Shown here one piece after another: positions 1 to 7,041 of a DNA stretch of 14,975 nt (the stretch's first letter is position 1; the number at the start of each line of letters is the position of its first letter). The position numbers and the translations under genes were made by a program. Below the pieces are notes generated by a model. That model had not been told where the DNA came from, ran no database searches, and saw only the letters and a program-made list of their open reading frames with translations. Source of the DNA: Spirochaetia bacterium (GTDB taxonomy: Bacteria > Spirochaetota > Spirochaetia > Treponematales > Breznakiellaceae); assembly GCA_025997655.1 (NCBI GenBank), contig BNUW01000058.1, forward strand, positions 1-14,975. The letters are read 5' to 3'.

Positions 1-979
1 CCGCCCGCTGTTTCGCGTTGTTGATTTCCGTGGTGTCATGGAACAGGATAAAGGCCCCCTGGTAACGTCCCTCGTCATTGAACATGGGGGTATAGTGTAT
101 TTCGTAATTCCGGCTTTGGCCGTCCCCGCGCATGTCTATGACCTTCTCCACCACCACGGGGCATTTCTTTTTCTTCGCACGCCGAAACTCCACTTCAAGG
201 CTGTCAATCTGCTCAGGCGTCCCAAAGGCGGCAAATATCTCCCGGTAATGATGGTTCCTGATGGTCTCGAAACTCTTTACCCGCATCTGTTTGAGAAATA
301 TATCCGCGCAGTACACAAAGCAATTTGCGCTGTCCAGGATAAGGATGGTATCGGGGCTGTTGGCAAGAACCATGTTCATATACCGGTCCTGACGCATCAG
401 CCAGGTATCCTTGATGGAACGGACCACTTCGTAGATCACCGTCAGGGCCAGAACAAAAAAATATACGGCGCAGATCAGGGCTGCCTGGGTAAGGGAATAA
501 TCCACCGCCGCAACTCCGATCCCAAAGGTACCCAGGATGACCACCGCGAAGAGGACAAGCGCGGGGACAAGGCCCAGGGGCATTCCCAGGGTAAAGATGG
601 ACATCAAGGGGTAGGAATAGATCCAGACACAGTCAAAACCCCCGGTGTTGTTCTTGGTAAAAATGACCATTCCGCAGAAAGCGCCATAGAGGGCGGTTAC
701 AATGAGCCCCCCCACGATGAAGGGGAATTCGGTACGCAGGAGGAACAGGTTGGAGAAAATCAGAAACCCGATGATGAGCTGCAGAAACCCCTGATCCACA
801 TACCCCCGCCGTATATCCGTTACCCCCAGGGCAAGAATAATAAGGGCAACGATGGTATAGGTGATGTTAAGGACAATCAGGCGGATTACGCCGTTGATCT
901 CCCGTTCATTCTGCATACCCGTATATTTGCCGCCGGTTAAAAATAAGAAGATACGGTTCTTTGCGGAGGATGCCCTCAT
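1..979 (-). CDS. Membrane PAS-domain sensor (probable histidine kinase), 3' part outside window
   Basis: The minus frame is open from an ATG at 979 to the window edge, giving about 326 N-terminal residues. After a short basic start there are about six hydrophobic segments (roughly residues 30-50, 66-84, 88-110, 120-139, 140-162 and 168-192), resembling the N-terminal 7TM region of some bacterial sensor kinases. A PAS-like domain follows from about residue 200 (start NMVLANSPDTILILD, end near residue 320 at YQGAFILFHDTTEI). A histidine kinase or other output module would lie beyond the edge, so its type is not known. The start overlaps the cstA stop as ATGA, and GGGGA lies about 9 nt upstream, which supports this ATG over the internal one at 916. 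The overlap implies translational coupling to the transporter, so the protein may sense the transported compound or the energy state. That role is inferred from context only. Confidence 0.8.
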   Translation of the reverse strand, partial: MRASSAKNRIFLFLTGGKYTGMQNEREINGVIRLIVLNITYTIVALIILALGVTDIRRGYVDQGFLQLIIGFLIFSNLFLLRTEFPFIVGGLIVTALYGAFCGMVIFTKNNTGGFDCVWIYSYPLMSIFTLGMPLGLVPALVLFAVVILGTFGIGVAAVDYSLTQAALICAVYFFVLALTVIYEVVRSIKDTWLMRQDRYMNMVLANSPDTILILDSANCFVYCADIFLKQMRVKSFETIRNHHYREIFAAFGTPEQIDSLEVEFRRAKKKKCPVVVEKVIDMRGDGQSRNYEIHYTPMFNDEGRYQGAFILFHDTTEINNAKQRA

Positions 980-2646
980 GGTGCTTTTCCCCAGAGTTTC
1001 CGTGCGCAGGAGACGGCCACCATGATTCCCAGAACCAGGAGCAGGGCGGCGACAACCAATTGCAGCCCGTTCTCCCAGAACGCACCGTTCTCCTTGAACG
1101 CACCGTCTGCGGCGATAGTAAAACTACGGTTTACCAGCAGGGAAACCTTGTCCCGAATGGTCAGGGCAAGGGAGCTGAAGGTAATCGCCAGCATGATAAG
1201 CGTAGGGATAAGGAGCATGAAAAAGCGGCGCTTTGTCTTTTTTAGGAAAAAGAGGCAGGCGATAAGGGTAAGAGCCGCCAAAAGCTGATTCGCCGCGCCG
1301 AAGAGAGCCCAGATTTTCTGATAGCCCGTTACGGCGAGAAAGTAGGCGGGCCCCAGGGTGGCGATTGCCGCCGCCGGTTTACCGGAAAGTATTCTGACCC
1401 GGGAAAAAAGCTCCTGAAAGGAAAGCCGCCCGAGCCGGGACACCGTATCCAGGGTAGTAAGCACAAAGGAAGAAATCGCCAGGGACACGATGGTAAAGGA
1501 AACCTGAATGGGCAGACCTATCTGGTGAAGGAAACCGGAAACGGCGGTAGCGAAAATAACCGGCGGGGTACCCCGGGGCAGCGCCCCCCCCTGCGCCAGG
1601 GAGCCCACCGCAATCAAGGCCAGGACGGCAACCAGGGTTTCCACCAGCATAGCCCCGTAGGAAATAGGAAGCATGTGCTTTTCATTATTGATCTGCCGGG
1701 AAGCCGCCCCGGTTGCCACCAGGCTGTGAAAACCCGAGATAGCCCCGCAGGCGATGGTGATGAACAGGGCGGGAAACAGGTAATTGCCATCAACCTCAAA
1801 GCCCGTAAAGGCGGGGATAGAAAGTTCCGGCGCGGTAAACACCACCCCTAAAAAGGCGGCGGCGACCATGGCGATGAGCAGGAAGGAACTGAGATAGTTC
1901 CGGGGCTGTCCTAAGAGCCAGACCGGCGTCACGGAGGTGATACATATATAGGCGAATATGATGTAGAGCCACAGGGACCGGGGTAAAAAAAAGGGGAAAA
2001 AGAGCCCCAGGACGATACAGACAATGAGCAGGTCCACCGCGATGATGCCGCTTGCCAAATCGGATGCCTTTTTCTTTCTGATAAGAAAGCCCAAGCCCAG
2101 GGCAGCGAGGATAAACGCGCCGGAAGCGGTTGCCACCTGCGCATTGGTCGAATTGCGGCCGGAACCCCCGGCATCAATCCCTGCAAAGGTCCCCGCCACA
2201 ATGTCGGCAAAGGCGGCGACGATGAGGACCGAAAAAAGCCAGACAAAGATGAGGAATAGCCGCTTGCCCGCCTTACCCACATACAACTCTATCACATACC
2301 CTATGGACTTTCCCTTGTTCTTTACCGAGGTATAGAGGGCGATAAAATCATGGGCCGCCCCAAAGAACACGGCCCCCGCCAGGAGCCAGAGCAGCACCGG
2401 CAGCCAGCCGAACATAGCGGCGATAATCGGCCCGTTAATAGGCCCCGCTCCGGCAATGGAAGCAAACTGGTGGCCGAAGACCACCGCCGGGGAAGTGGGC
2501 ACATACTCCTCCCCATCCTCAAATTCCTGGGCCGGGGTTTTCCGTGCGGGATCGATCCCCCAGGTACGGGCCAGGTAGCGCCCGTAGAACAGATAGGCGG
2601 CAACCAGAACAACAACCGAAATGATAAGGAGTACAAGCCCGTTCAT
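976..2646 (-). CDS. cstA: CstA/BtsT-family carbon starvation protein (pyruvate or peptide transporter)
   Basis: A 556-residue integral membrane protein with many hydrophobic segments along its whole length. The N-terminal block with FGHQFASIAGAGPINGPIIA and the following AAHDF region are hallmarks of the CstA family. Characterised E. coli members (CstA, BtsT) import pyruvate, and CstA has also been linked to peptide uptake. This protein is shorter than the roughly 700-residue E. coli forms and fits the shorter CstA class. A TTG two codons upstream (2652) could also start it, but ATG 2646 is preferred, and an in-frame stop lies just before the TTG. No Shine-Dalgarno is visible. Instead a perfect -10 hexamer ends 8 nt before the ATG, suggesting a nearly leaderless mRNA. 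Its stop overlaps the start of the downstream PAS sensor by 4 nt, so the two form an operon. Substrate is not decided by the sequence. Confidence 0.93.
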   Translation of the reverse strand: MNGLVLLIISVVVLVAAYLFYGRYLARTWGIDPARKTPAQEFEDGEEYVPTSPAVVFGHQFASIAGAGPINGPIIAAMFGWLPVLLWLLAGAVFFGAAHDFIALYTSVKNKGKSIGYVIELYVGKAGKRLFLIFVWLFSVLIVAAFADIVAGTFAGIDAGGSGRNSTNAQVATASGAFILAALGLGFLIRKKKASDLASGIIAVDLLIVCIVLGLFFPFFLPRSLWLYIIFAYICITSVTPVWLLGQPRNYLSSFLLIAMVAAAFLGVVFTAPELSIPAFTGFEVDGNYLFPALFITIACGAISGFHSLVATGAASRQINNEKHMLPISYGAMLVETLVAVLALIAVGSLAQGGALPRGTPPVIFATAVSGFLHQIGLPIQVSFTIVSLAISSFVLTTLDTVSRLGRLSFQELFSRVRILSGKPAAAIATLGPAYFLAVTGYQKIWALFGAANQLLAALTLIACLFFLKKTKRRFFMLLIPTLIMLAITFSSLALTIRDKVSLLVNRSFTIAADGAFKENGAFWENGLQLVVAALLLVLGIMVAVSCARKLWGKAP

Positions 2647-2654
2647 TATCAAGG

Positions 2655-2683
2655 ATTATATAGATAAGCGGGCTGCTATTCAA
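2655..2683 (-). promoter_or_regulatory. sigma70-type promoter of cstA
   Basis: On the minus strand TTGAAT (2683-2678) is separated by exactly 17 nt from a perfect TATAAT (2660-2655). The ATG of cstA begins only 8 nt after the -10 box, so a normal start of transcription would fall on or 1-2 nt before the start codon. Confidence 0.7.
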
Positions 2684-2700
2684 ATAGTATACAGAGGAGT

Positions 2701-2776
2701 AACCACAGACCACACTGACAACACGGACAAAAGAATGAAATTTCTAAACAAAAGTCCGTGAGGGTCCGTGTGGTCG
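2701..2776. repeat. Divergent palindromic repeat (CCACA-type arm) between cstA and the NusG-II gene
   Basis: The left arm at 2708-2728 (GACCACACTGACAACACGGAC, split here as GACCACACTGAC and AACACGGAC) pairs imperfectly with the right arm at 2754-2775 (GTCCGTGAGG then GTCCGTGTGGTC), about 17 of 21 positions. The A-rich loop is about 25 nt. The modular CACGGA repeats recall the palindromes at 9896-9963 and 12650-12728, so it may be a diverged relative. It could be a folded RNA leader or just an intergenic repeat. Confidence 0.6.
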
Positions 2777-2803
2777 ACTTTTCCACTCTTTGGGTGGAAA
2801 AGT
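2777..2803. other. Perfect 10-bp stem, 7-nt loop hairpin upstream of the NusG-II gene
   Basis: ACTTTTCCAC (2777-2786) and GTGGAAAAGT (2794-2803) form a perfect stem around a 7-nt loop. No T run follows on the plus strand, so it is not a standard terminator. It adjoins the 2701-2776 palindrome and may be part of that element, an operator or a leader structure. No good -35/-10 pair was found for the downstream gene; TATACC at 2827-2832 is only a weak -10 candidate. Confidence 0.45.
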
Positions 2804-2840
2804 GGTTAAATTCTTTCTTGAAATTTTATACCATGGCGTT

Positions 2841-3233
2841 ATGAGTAAGCGTCTAAGCCTCAAGCCCCTTGATTTCCTGGCTTTCACGCTTTCCCTGGGG
2901 CTGACGGTGTTCTCGGCCTGGGCGATCTACGCCAAACCCGCCACGGCCGCCCACGTAATTGTTCAGGGCGAAGATGGAACCTGGGTATTTCCCCTGGACA
3001 CGGGGAACCTCCAGGAAAGCCTGCGCCTTTCCGGCCCCATAGGGGAAACGGTGGTAGAAATTGGTGAGGGGCAGGCCTGGGTCCGCTCCTCCCCTTGTAC
3101 GAATCAGACCTGCGTAGCCGCCGGACACCTGCGCCGCCGGGGCCAGTGGACGGCCTGTCTGCCCAATAAGGTATTCATATATATAGAAGGAACCGTGGAT
3201 GAAAACGAGATCCTGGACAGCACAACCTGGTAA
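2841..3233 (+). CDS. NusG domain II-containing, membrane-anchored protein
   Basis: A 130-residue protein with one N-terminal membrane segment (about residues 12-32) and an extracytoplasmic domain. The C-terminal half has the pattern of the NusG_II (DUF1312) family: VRSSPCTNQTC, then GHLRRRGQW and ACLPNKVFIYIEG, with Cys86, Cys91 and Cys106. The family is not NusG itself and its function is unknown; it is commonly found beside Gx-transporter genes, as here. The next gene starts inside this one (35-nt overlap), indicating co-expression. ATG 2841 is chosen because it gives a normal N terminus before the anchor. A TTG at 2790 would add 17 residues encoded by the hairpin region and is less likely. 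No clear Shine-Dalgarno is visible. A three-codon reading frame at 2833 ends with a TGA that overlaps this ATG; it may be chance. Confidence 0.82.
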   Translation: MSKRLSLKPLDFLAFTLSLGLTVFSAWAIYAKPATAAHVIVQGEDGTWVFPLDTGNLQESLRLSGPIGETVVEIGEGQAWVRSSPCTNQTCVAAGHLRRRGQWTACLPNKVFIYIEGTVDENEILDSTTW

Positions 3234-4488
3234 CATCGCCATCCTGGGGGCCTTCTGCCTGTTCCTCTCTACCATTGAATACCTGATCCCCAAACCCCTG
3301 CCCTTTATGCGGCTGGGTATCGCCAACCTGCCCCTTATGCTGGCCCTGGACATCCTTCCCCTAAGCGGGTTTCTGCTGCTCATTGGGATAAAGGTTGTCG
3401 GACAGGGGATTATCACCGGGACCCTCTTTTCGTACATCCTGCTCTTTTCCCTGACCGGTACCTGTGTATCCGCCCTTACCATGTTCGGTCTGCGAAGATT
3501 ATTAACCGAGCGAATGAGCCTGGCGGGGATCAGTGTCCTGGGGGCGCTTTTGTCCAATGGAGCGCAGCTTGGGTTGGCGCGGGTCTTTGTCTTTGGGCAA
3601 AGCGTCAGGTATATTACGCCGCCATTTCTGGCTATGGGGCTCATCACCTCCCTTGCCCTGGGGCTTTTCTGCGAATACTTTATCCGGGGATCGCGGTGGT
3701 ATGCGGAACGGACGGGATTAGAAGGAAGAAGAATTTTAACCGCAAAGGCGACTAAGGTGAATAAGAAAGAAGAAGCGCCCCTTTGTCAGTCCTCCCTCCT
3801 TCTTCATTCTCCTTCGTCGCCTTCGCGGTTTTTATTCTCTTCGCGGTTCAGGCAGCGGCGGCAGGAAGTATACGAAGGCTTGTTCAGCAGCGGGGAACTC
3901 TGTGCGGCGGGGCTGCTTATGATGCCCGCCCTGGTCTTTAACCCGAATCCCTATTGCCGGGTATTGCAGTTCTTGTTTTTCTGGTTCCTTGCCGCTCTGG
4001 CGGGAAAGCGGAATAATCCCCTTGTCACCATTCTTATCGTCCTGGGAATTGCGGCCTTTAACCTGTTGGTCCCCTACGGACGGGTCCTCTTTGCCCGGGG
4101 AATGTTCAGGATTACCGAAGGGGCTCTCCTGGCGGGTATACAGCGGGGAGTAACCCTGGAAGGGCTGATTATGGTATCCAGGATAGCGATTCGGCGGGAC
4201 CTGCGGCTCCCCGGTGTTTTGGGGAAACTCATTGGGGAATCCTTCCGTATCCTCAGCCGTGTGCAGGAGCGGAGAGGCGCCATTACCCGGAAAAACTTTG
4301 TCCGGGATATTGATAACCTGATGATAGAACTAAGCGGCGCCGAAGCGCTCGCAAAAGCGCTGCCAATGGAGGCCGGAAACGGATGGCTGCCCGGGAGGGC
4401 AAAGCCGCCTGTGGCAGGGCGGCTCATCCTGGCCGCGGTGGTGGTCCTGGCGTGGCTGCCCTGGCTCTGGGGCGCCTCCCTTAGGTAA
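3199..4488 (+). CDS. Fused Gx-transporter (ECF S-like) and EcfT-like membrane protein
   Basis: A 429-residue membrane protein with two halves. Residues 11-165 match the Gx transporter family, often annotated as heptaprenyl diphosphate synthase component I, with IAILGAFCLFLSTIEYLIP and the LGIANLPLMLALDILPL block. These resemble S components of energy-coupling-factor transporters. Residues 233-429 have several membrane segments, a cytoplasmic stretch with RILSRVQERRGAI, which recalls the Ala-Arg-Gly coupling motif of EcfT, and a last membrane helix at 407-424. The halves are joined by a hydrophilic linker (about residues 166-230), of which 177-214 are encoded by a palindromic repeat. AGAAGGA lies 8 nt before the ATG, supporting this start inside the upstream gene. 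Whether the protein is one polypeptide carrying S and T functions is inferred. An ATPase partner is not in the window. The stop overlaps the convergent SUMF1 gene by 8 nt. Confidence 0.82.
   Translation: MKTRSWTAQPGNIAILGAFCLFLSTIEYLIPKPLPFMRLGIANLPLMLALDILPLSGFLLLIGIKVVGQGIITGTLFSYILLFSLTGTCVSALTMFGLRRLLTERMSLAGISVLGALLSNGAQLGLARVFVFGQSVRYITPPFLAMGLITSLALGLFCEYFIRGSRWYAERTGLEGRRILTAKATKVNKKEEAPLCQSSLLLHSPSSPSRFLFSSRFRQRRQEVYEGLFSSGELCAAGLLMMPALVFNPNPYCRVLQFLFFWFLAALAGKRNNPLVTILIVLGIAAFNLLVPYGRVLFARGMFRITEGALLAGIQRGVTLEGLIMVSRIAIRRDLRLPGVLGKLIGESFRILSRVQERRGAITRKNFVRDIDNLMIELSGAEALAKALPMEAGNGWLPGRAKPPVAGRLILAAVVVLAWLPWLWGASLR
3730..3838. repeat. Palindromic repeat element (family B) read in frame inside the transporter gene
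   Basis: The left arm (3730-3769) and the reverse complement of the right arm (3799-3838) agree at about 31 of 40 positions around the core AACCGC-AAGGCGAC-AAGG. A related palindrome occurs at 12473-12565, outside any gene, with the same AAGAATTTT/ACCG ends and GGCGAC-AAGG core. Here it is stop-free in the transporter frame and encodes a Lys/Ser-rich linker between two membrane domains. Confidence 0.75.
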
Positions 4489-5269
4489 GGGAACGGCACA
4501 CCCGGAAGCCCAGGTAATTGCTCCGGTTATTTGGCGGGAACTCGCTCCGGACAGTCGAGCGAAGGAACTGGGCGCCAAAGAACCAGCCCCCGCCGCGCCG
4601 TACCCGGGTTTCGCCGTCGGAAGGGCCTTTGGGGTCGGTCTGATCCCCATTGCCATAGCTTCCATACCGGTCCCAGCACCATTCCCACACATTGCCGCTC
4701 ATATCGTAGAGGCCCAAAGTATTGGGCGCCTTGGTTCCCACCGGGTGTGTCTTACTGCCGCTGTTACCGTGATGCCAGGCTACTTCATCCAGCTTTTCCC
4801 CACCGGAATAGGTAAATACCAGGTAATCCTTTTTCCCGCCCTTGGCCGCATATTCCCATTCCGCCTCCGTGGGCAGCCGGTAGCCATTGGCGTTAAAATT
4901 ACAGGTGACCCTGTTTTTGGTCGCCCGGTACACCGGGGTAAGCCCCTCTTGAAGGCTTAACCTATTGCAAAACTCCAGCGCTTCATACCAGGAAACATTC
5001 TCCACCGGCAGGGTATCGCCCTTAAAATTACTGGGGTTTTCCTTTGCCATCACCTGGTTCCATTGCCCTTGAGTTACCTCGTACTTACTCATAAAGAAAC
5101 TGTGCATTACCACCGTGTGTACCGGTTGTTCATTAGCCTCGCCGGTGGAGCTTCCCATTTGGAAAGTCCCCCATTCAACCAGAACCATATTGGCGGCGGC
5201 CCCGTTTTGGGCAAAACAAAGGGCCGGGATAAGACAGAATAGCCATATAACGCAACGTATCTTTTTCAT
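4481..5269 (-). CDS. Secreted SUMF1/FGE-sulfatase-fold protein, copy A
   Basis: A 262-residue protein starting with a signal peptide (MKKIRCVIWLFCLIPALCFA, likely cut before Gln21), so it is periplasmic or exported. The rest is a complete formylglycine-generating-enzyme-like (C-type-lectin-like) domain: MVLVEWGTFQMGS, EVTQGQW, PVENVSWYEALEFCNRLS, YRLPTEAEWEYAAKGG, LGLYDMSGNVWEWCWDRY, RRGGGWF and a final LGFRVCRS. The cysteine pair after the RGG(S/G) motif that performs catalysis in true FGE is absent (FFGAQFLRS), so a binding or structural role is more likely than sulfatase maturation. The start at 5269 is backed by AGGAAG about 6 nt upstream and by the signal peptide; the frame is open further upstream, but that part is a shadow of copy B. 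It lies 13 nt after copy B, in the same operon. Its 3' end overlaps the convergent transporter gene. Confidence 0.9.
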   Translation of the reverse strand: MKKIRCVIWLFCLIPALCFAQNGAAANMVLVEWGTFQMGSSTGEANEQPVHTVVMHSFFMSKYEVTQGQWNQVMAKENPSNFKGDTLPVENVSWYEALEFCNRLSLQEGLTPVYRATKNRVTCNFNANGYRLPTEAEWEYAAKGGKKDYLVFTYSGGEKLDEVAWHHGNSGSKTHPVGTKAPNTLGLYDMSGNVWEWCWDRYGSYGNGDQTDPKGPSDGETRVRRGGGWFFGAQFLRSTVRSEFPPNNRSNYLGFRVCRSLT

Positions 5270-5282
5270 AAGTTCTTCCTCA

Positions 5283-6101
5283 TTATGGCACAACAGAGCG
5301 GCAGAGCCGGAAGCCCAGAAGCCAGTACCGGTACGAAGGAATATAGGCGTCCCGGTTTGCGGAACGAAGGAACTGCGCGCCATGGTTCCAACTCCCGCCC
5401 CTATCGGTGCGGAGTGCCTCCGTGCGGCGTCCCTGCGGGGAGGCGGGACCCGCCGGACCTCTGGGGTCGGTCTGGTCACCGGCCGGGTAGCGCTCATACC
5501 GGTCCCAGCACCATTCCCATACATTGCCGCTCATATCGTAGAGACCCAGGCCGTTGGGCGCCTTGGTCCCTACCGCCTGGGGTGTTCCGCCGCTATTATC
5601 CTCATACCAGCCCACCTCATCGACATCGTTTCCCCCGGCATATTCAAAGGGAAACTCCTCTGCTCCAACACCGCCCTTGGCCGCGTATTCCCATTCCGCT
5701 TCCGTGGGCAGCCGGTAACCATTGGCGTTAAAATCACAAATGATGCCGGCGCCGGTCCCGTGGTATGCGGGGGTAAGTCCCTCTTTAAGGCTTAACCTAT
5801 TGCAAAACTCCACCGCCTCATACCAGCTTACGGTTTCCACCGGCAGGGCATCGCCCTTAAAGGTACTGGGGTTGTTTCCCATTACGGCGATCCATTCCTT
5901 CTGGGTCACTTCGCAGGCACCCAGGTAGAAACTGCGAAGGGTTACCCTATGTACCGGCATTTCATCTTCTTCACCGCCATAATCGCTTCCCATCAGGAAG
6001 GTTCCCCCCTTCACCAGGACCATATCGAAACTTCCCCCGATTTGAGCAAAGCAAAGGGCCGGGATAAGGCAGAACAGCCATACAAGGTGAAATATCTTCA
6101 T
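5283..6101 (-). CDS. Secreted SUMF1/FGE-sulfatase-fold protein, copy B
   Basis: A 272-residue paralogue of the downstream gene, with almost the same signal peptide core (WLFCLIPALCFAQ in both) and the same domain order: MVLVKGGTFLMGS, CEVTQKEW, LPVETVSWYEAVEFCNRLS, GYRLPTEAEWEYAAKGG, GLGLYDMSGNVWEWCWDRY, RGGSW and LLGFRLCRS. As in copy A, the FGE catalytic cysteine pair is missing (NHGAQFLRS). A roughly 10-residue Pro/Gly/Arg-rich insertion (about 217-230) precedes the RGGSW motif and is the main length difference. The pair looks like a tandem duplication. The start is fixed by the signal peptide. There is no Shine-Dalgarno; a TATAAT box ends 9 nt before the ATG, again pointing to a near-leaderless message. 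Target or ligand unknown. Confidence 0.9.
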   Translation of the reverse strand: MKIFHLVWLFCLIPALCFAQIGGSFDMVLVKGGTFLMGSDYGGEEDEMPVHRVTLRSFYLGACEVTQKEWIAVMGNNPSTFKGDALPVETVSWYEAVEFCNRLSLKEGLTPAYHGTGAGIICDFNANGYRLPTEAEWEYAAKGGVGAEEFPFEYAGGNDVDEVGWYEDNSGGTPQAVGTKAPNGLGLYDMSGNVWEWCWDRYERYPAGDQTDPRGPAGPASPQGRRTEALRTDRGGSWNHGAQFLRSANRDAYIPSYRYWLLGFRLCRSVVP

Positions 6102-6110
6102 CTTGTATAA

Positions 6111-6139
6111 ATTATAGTCCGCCGGAAGGGGAAGGGCAA
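6111..6139 (-). promoter_or_regulatory. sigma70-type promoter of the SUMF1 pair
   Basis: On the minus strand TTGCCC (6139-6134), a 17-nt spacer and a perfect TATAAT (6116-6111) precede the ATG at 6101 by only 9 nt. The expected transcript start leaves a leader of about 2-4 nt. Confidence 0.65.
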
Positions 6140-6193
6140 CATGGATAGGATGTGCCGATTTTTCATCATTTCTAAACGTCTTCTTTTATCCCC

Positions 6194-6222
6194 TTGCACT
6201 TCCTCCCATACTGTTATATAAT
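6194..6222 (+). promoter_or_regulatory. sigma70-type promoter of the deoR-family/dehydrogenase operon
   Basis: TTGCAC (6194-6199), a 17-nt spacer and a perfect TATAAT (6217-6222). The transcript would start near 6229, giving a leader of about 20 nt that contains the AAGGGA ribosome-binding site of the GTG start at 6250. The promoter is divergent from that of the SUMF1 pair, in a 148-nt shared region. Confidence 0.75.
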
Positions 6223-6249
6223 CACAATAGTTTCGTAAGGGAATAGCAA

Positions 6250-7032
6250 GTGATATCAGAGCTAAACGAAAGGGAACAAACAATACTCGGCAAACTCTCG
6301 GAAACCGGCGCCGTATCGGTAAGCGTCCTGGCCCAGGATCTGGGCGTATCCGAGGTGACTATCCGGGGGGACCTGAAGGAACTGGAGGATAAGGGCTGGC
6401 TTTTCAGGACCCGGGGCGGCGCGGCACCGGCTATACACCGGGACATCATGGAACGCCAACGGGAGCGGCTGGAACAGAAGAACGCGATAGCCCGGGCGGC
6501 GGCGACCCTGGTGCGGGATGGGGATGTGATCATGATTGAGGCGGGAACGACCACCGCCCTGATTGCCCGGCATTTGATGGGGAAGCGGGATATTCACATC
6601 GTGACCAATTCAACCCTGGTTTTTTCCAATGCCCGGATGAACCCCGGCCTTCAGATTACCATGACCGGCGGGGAGTTCCGGCGGGCCACCGAATCCCTGG
6701 TGGGGCCCATCGCCCAGGAAACTATCTCCCGGCTGAATGTGCGGCTTGCCTTTGTGGGGACCGACGGCTTTACCCTGGATAGGGGGATCACCACCCACTT
6801 GATGGAGGGGGCGGAGATTGTCAAGGCGATGAGGGCCCACGCGGAAACTACGGTGCTGGTGGCGGATTCCAGTAAATACGGCAAACTCGGCTTTTCTACG
6901 GTGCTGCCCCTGTCGGATTTGGACCGTATCATCACCGATGATGGGTTGACGGATAGTGCGGCCCGGGAATTGGCTGAAGCGGGGATTGTGCTTACCCGGG
7001 AATCTCTGGGGGTTAAACATATTGCAGTGTAA
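6250..7032 (+). CDS. DeoR-family transcriptional regulator
   Basis: A 260-residue protein of typical DeoR length. The N-terminal winged helix-turn-helix (about residues 5-58) has the family pattern REQTILGKLSETGAVSVSVL then LGVSEVTIRGDLKELEDKG and the RTRGGA turn. The C-terminal DeoR sensor domain (about 75-235) has GDVIMIEAGTTTALIARHL, VTNSTLV, GGEFRRATESLVGP and FVGTDGFTLDRGITT, the fold that normally binds phosphorylated sugars. The start is GTG at 6250, with AAGGGA about 8 nt upstream. The gene is first in the operon, 9 nt before the E2 gene, and its TAA overlaps the E2 Shine-Dalgarno, so the regulator and the dehydrogenase complex are very likely co-transcribed. It probably represses its own operon, and possibly the divergent SUMF1 pair; this is an inference, as no operator was identified. 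Confidence 0.92.
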   Translation: MISELNEREQTILGKLSETGAVSVSVLAQDLGVSEVTIRGDLKELEDKGWLFRTRGGAAPAIHRDIMERQRERLEQKNAIARAAATLVRDGDVIMIEAGTTTALIARHLMGKRDIHIVTNSTLVFSNARMNPGLQITMTGGEFRRATESLVGPIAQETISRLNVRLAFVGTDGFTLDRGITTHLMEGAEIVKAMRAHAETTVLVADSSKYGKLGFSTVLPLSDLDRIITDDGLTDSAARELAEAGIVLTRESLGVKHIAV

Positions 7033-7041
7033 GGAGTTGTT

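Noticed and set aside
38..940. A 300-codon open frame on the plus strand at the left edge
   Set aside because: The opposite strand encodes a coherent protein with membrane segments and a PAS domain, coupled to cstA. The plus frame gives a charged, low-complexity sequence without domain motifs.
2777..2803. A rho-independent terminator at the 10-bp stem
   Set aside because: No T run follows the stem on the plus strand, and the flanking genes are divergent, so nothing should end there.
5270..5524. An upstream extension of SUMF1 copy A by about 85 residues
   Set aside because: The frame is open only because it shadows the 3' end of copy B. The signal peptide and ribosome-binding site place the start at 5269.
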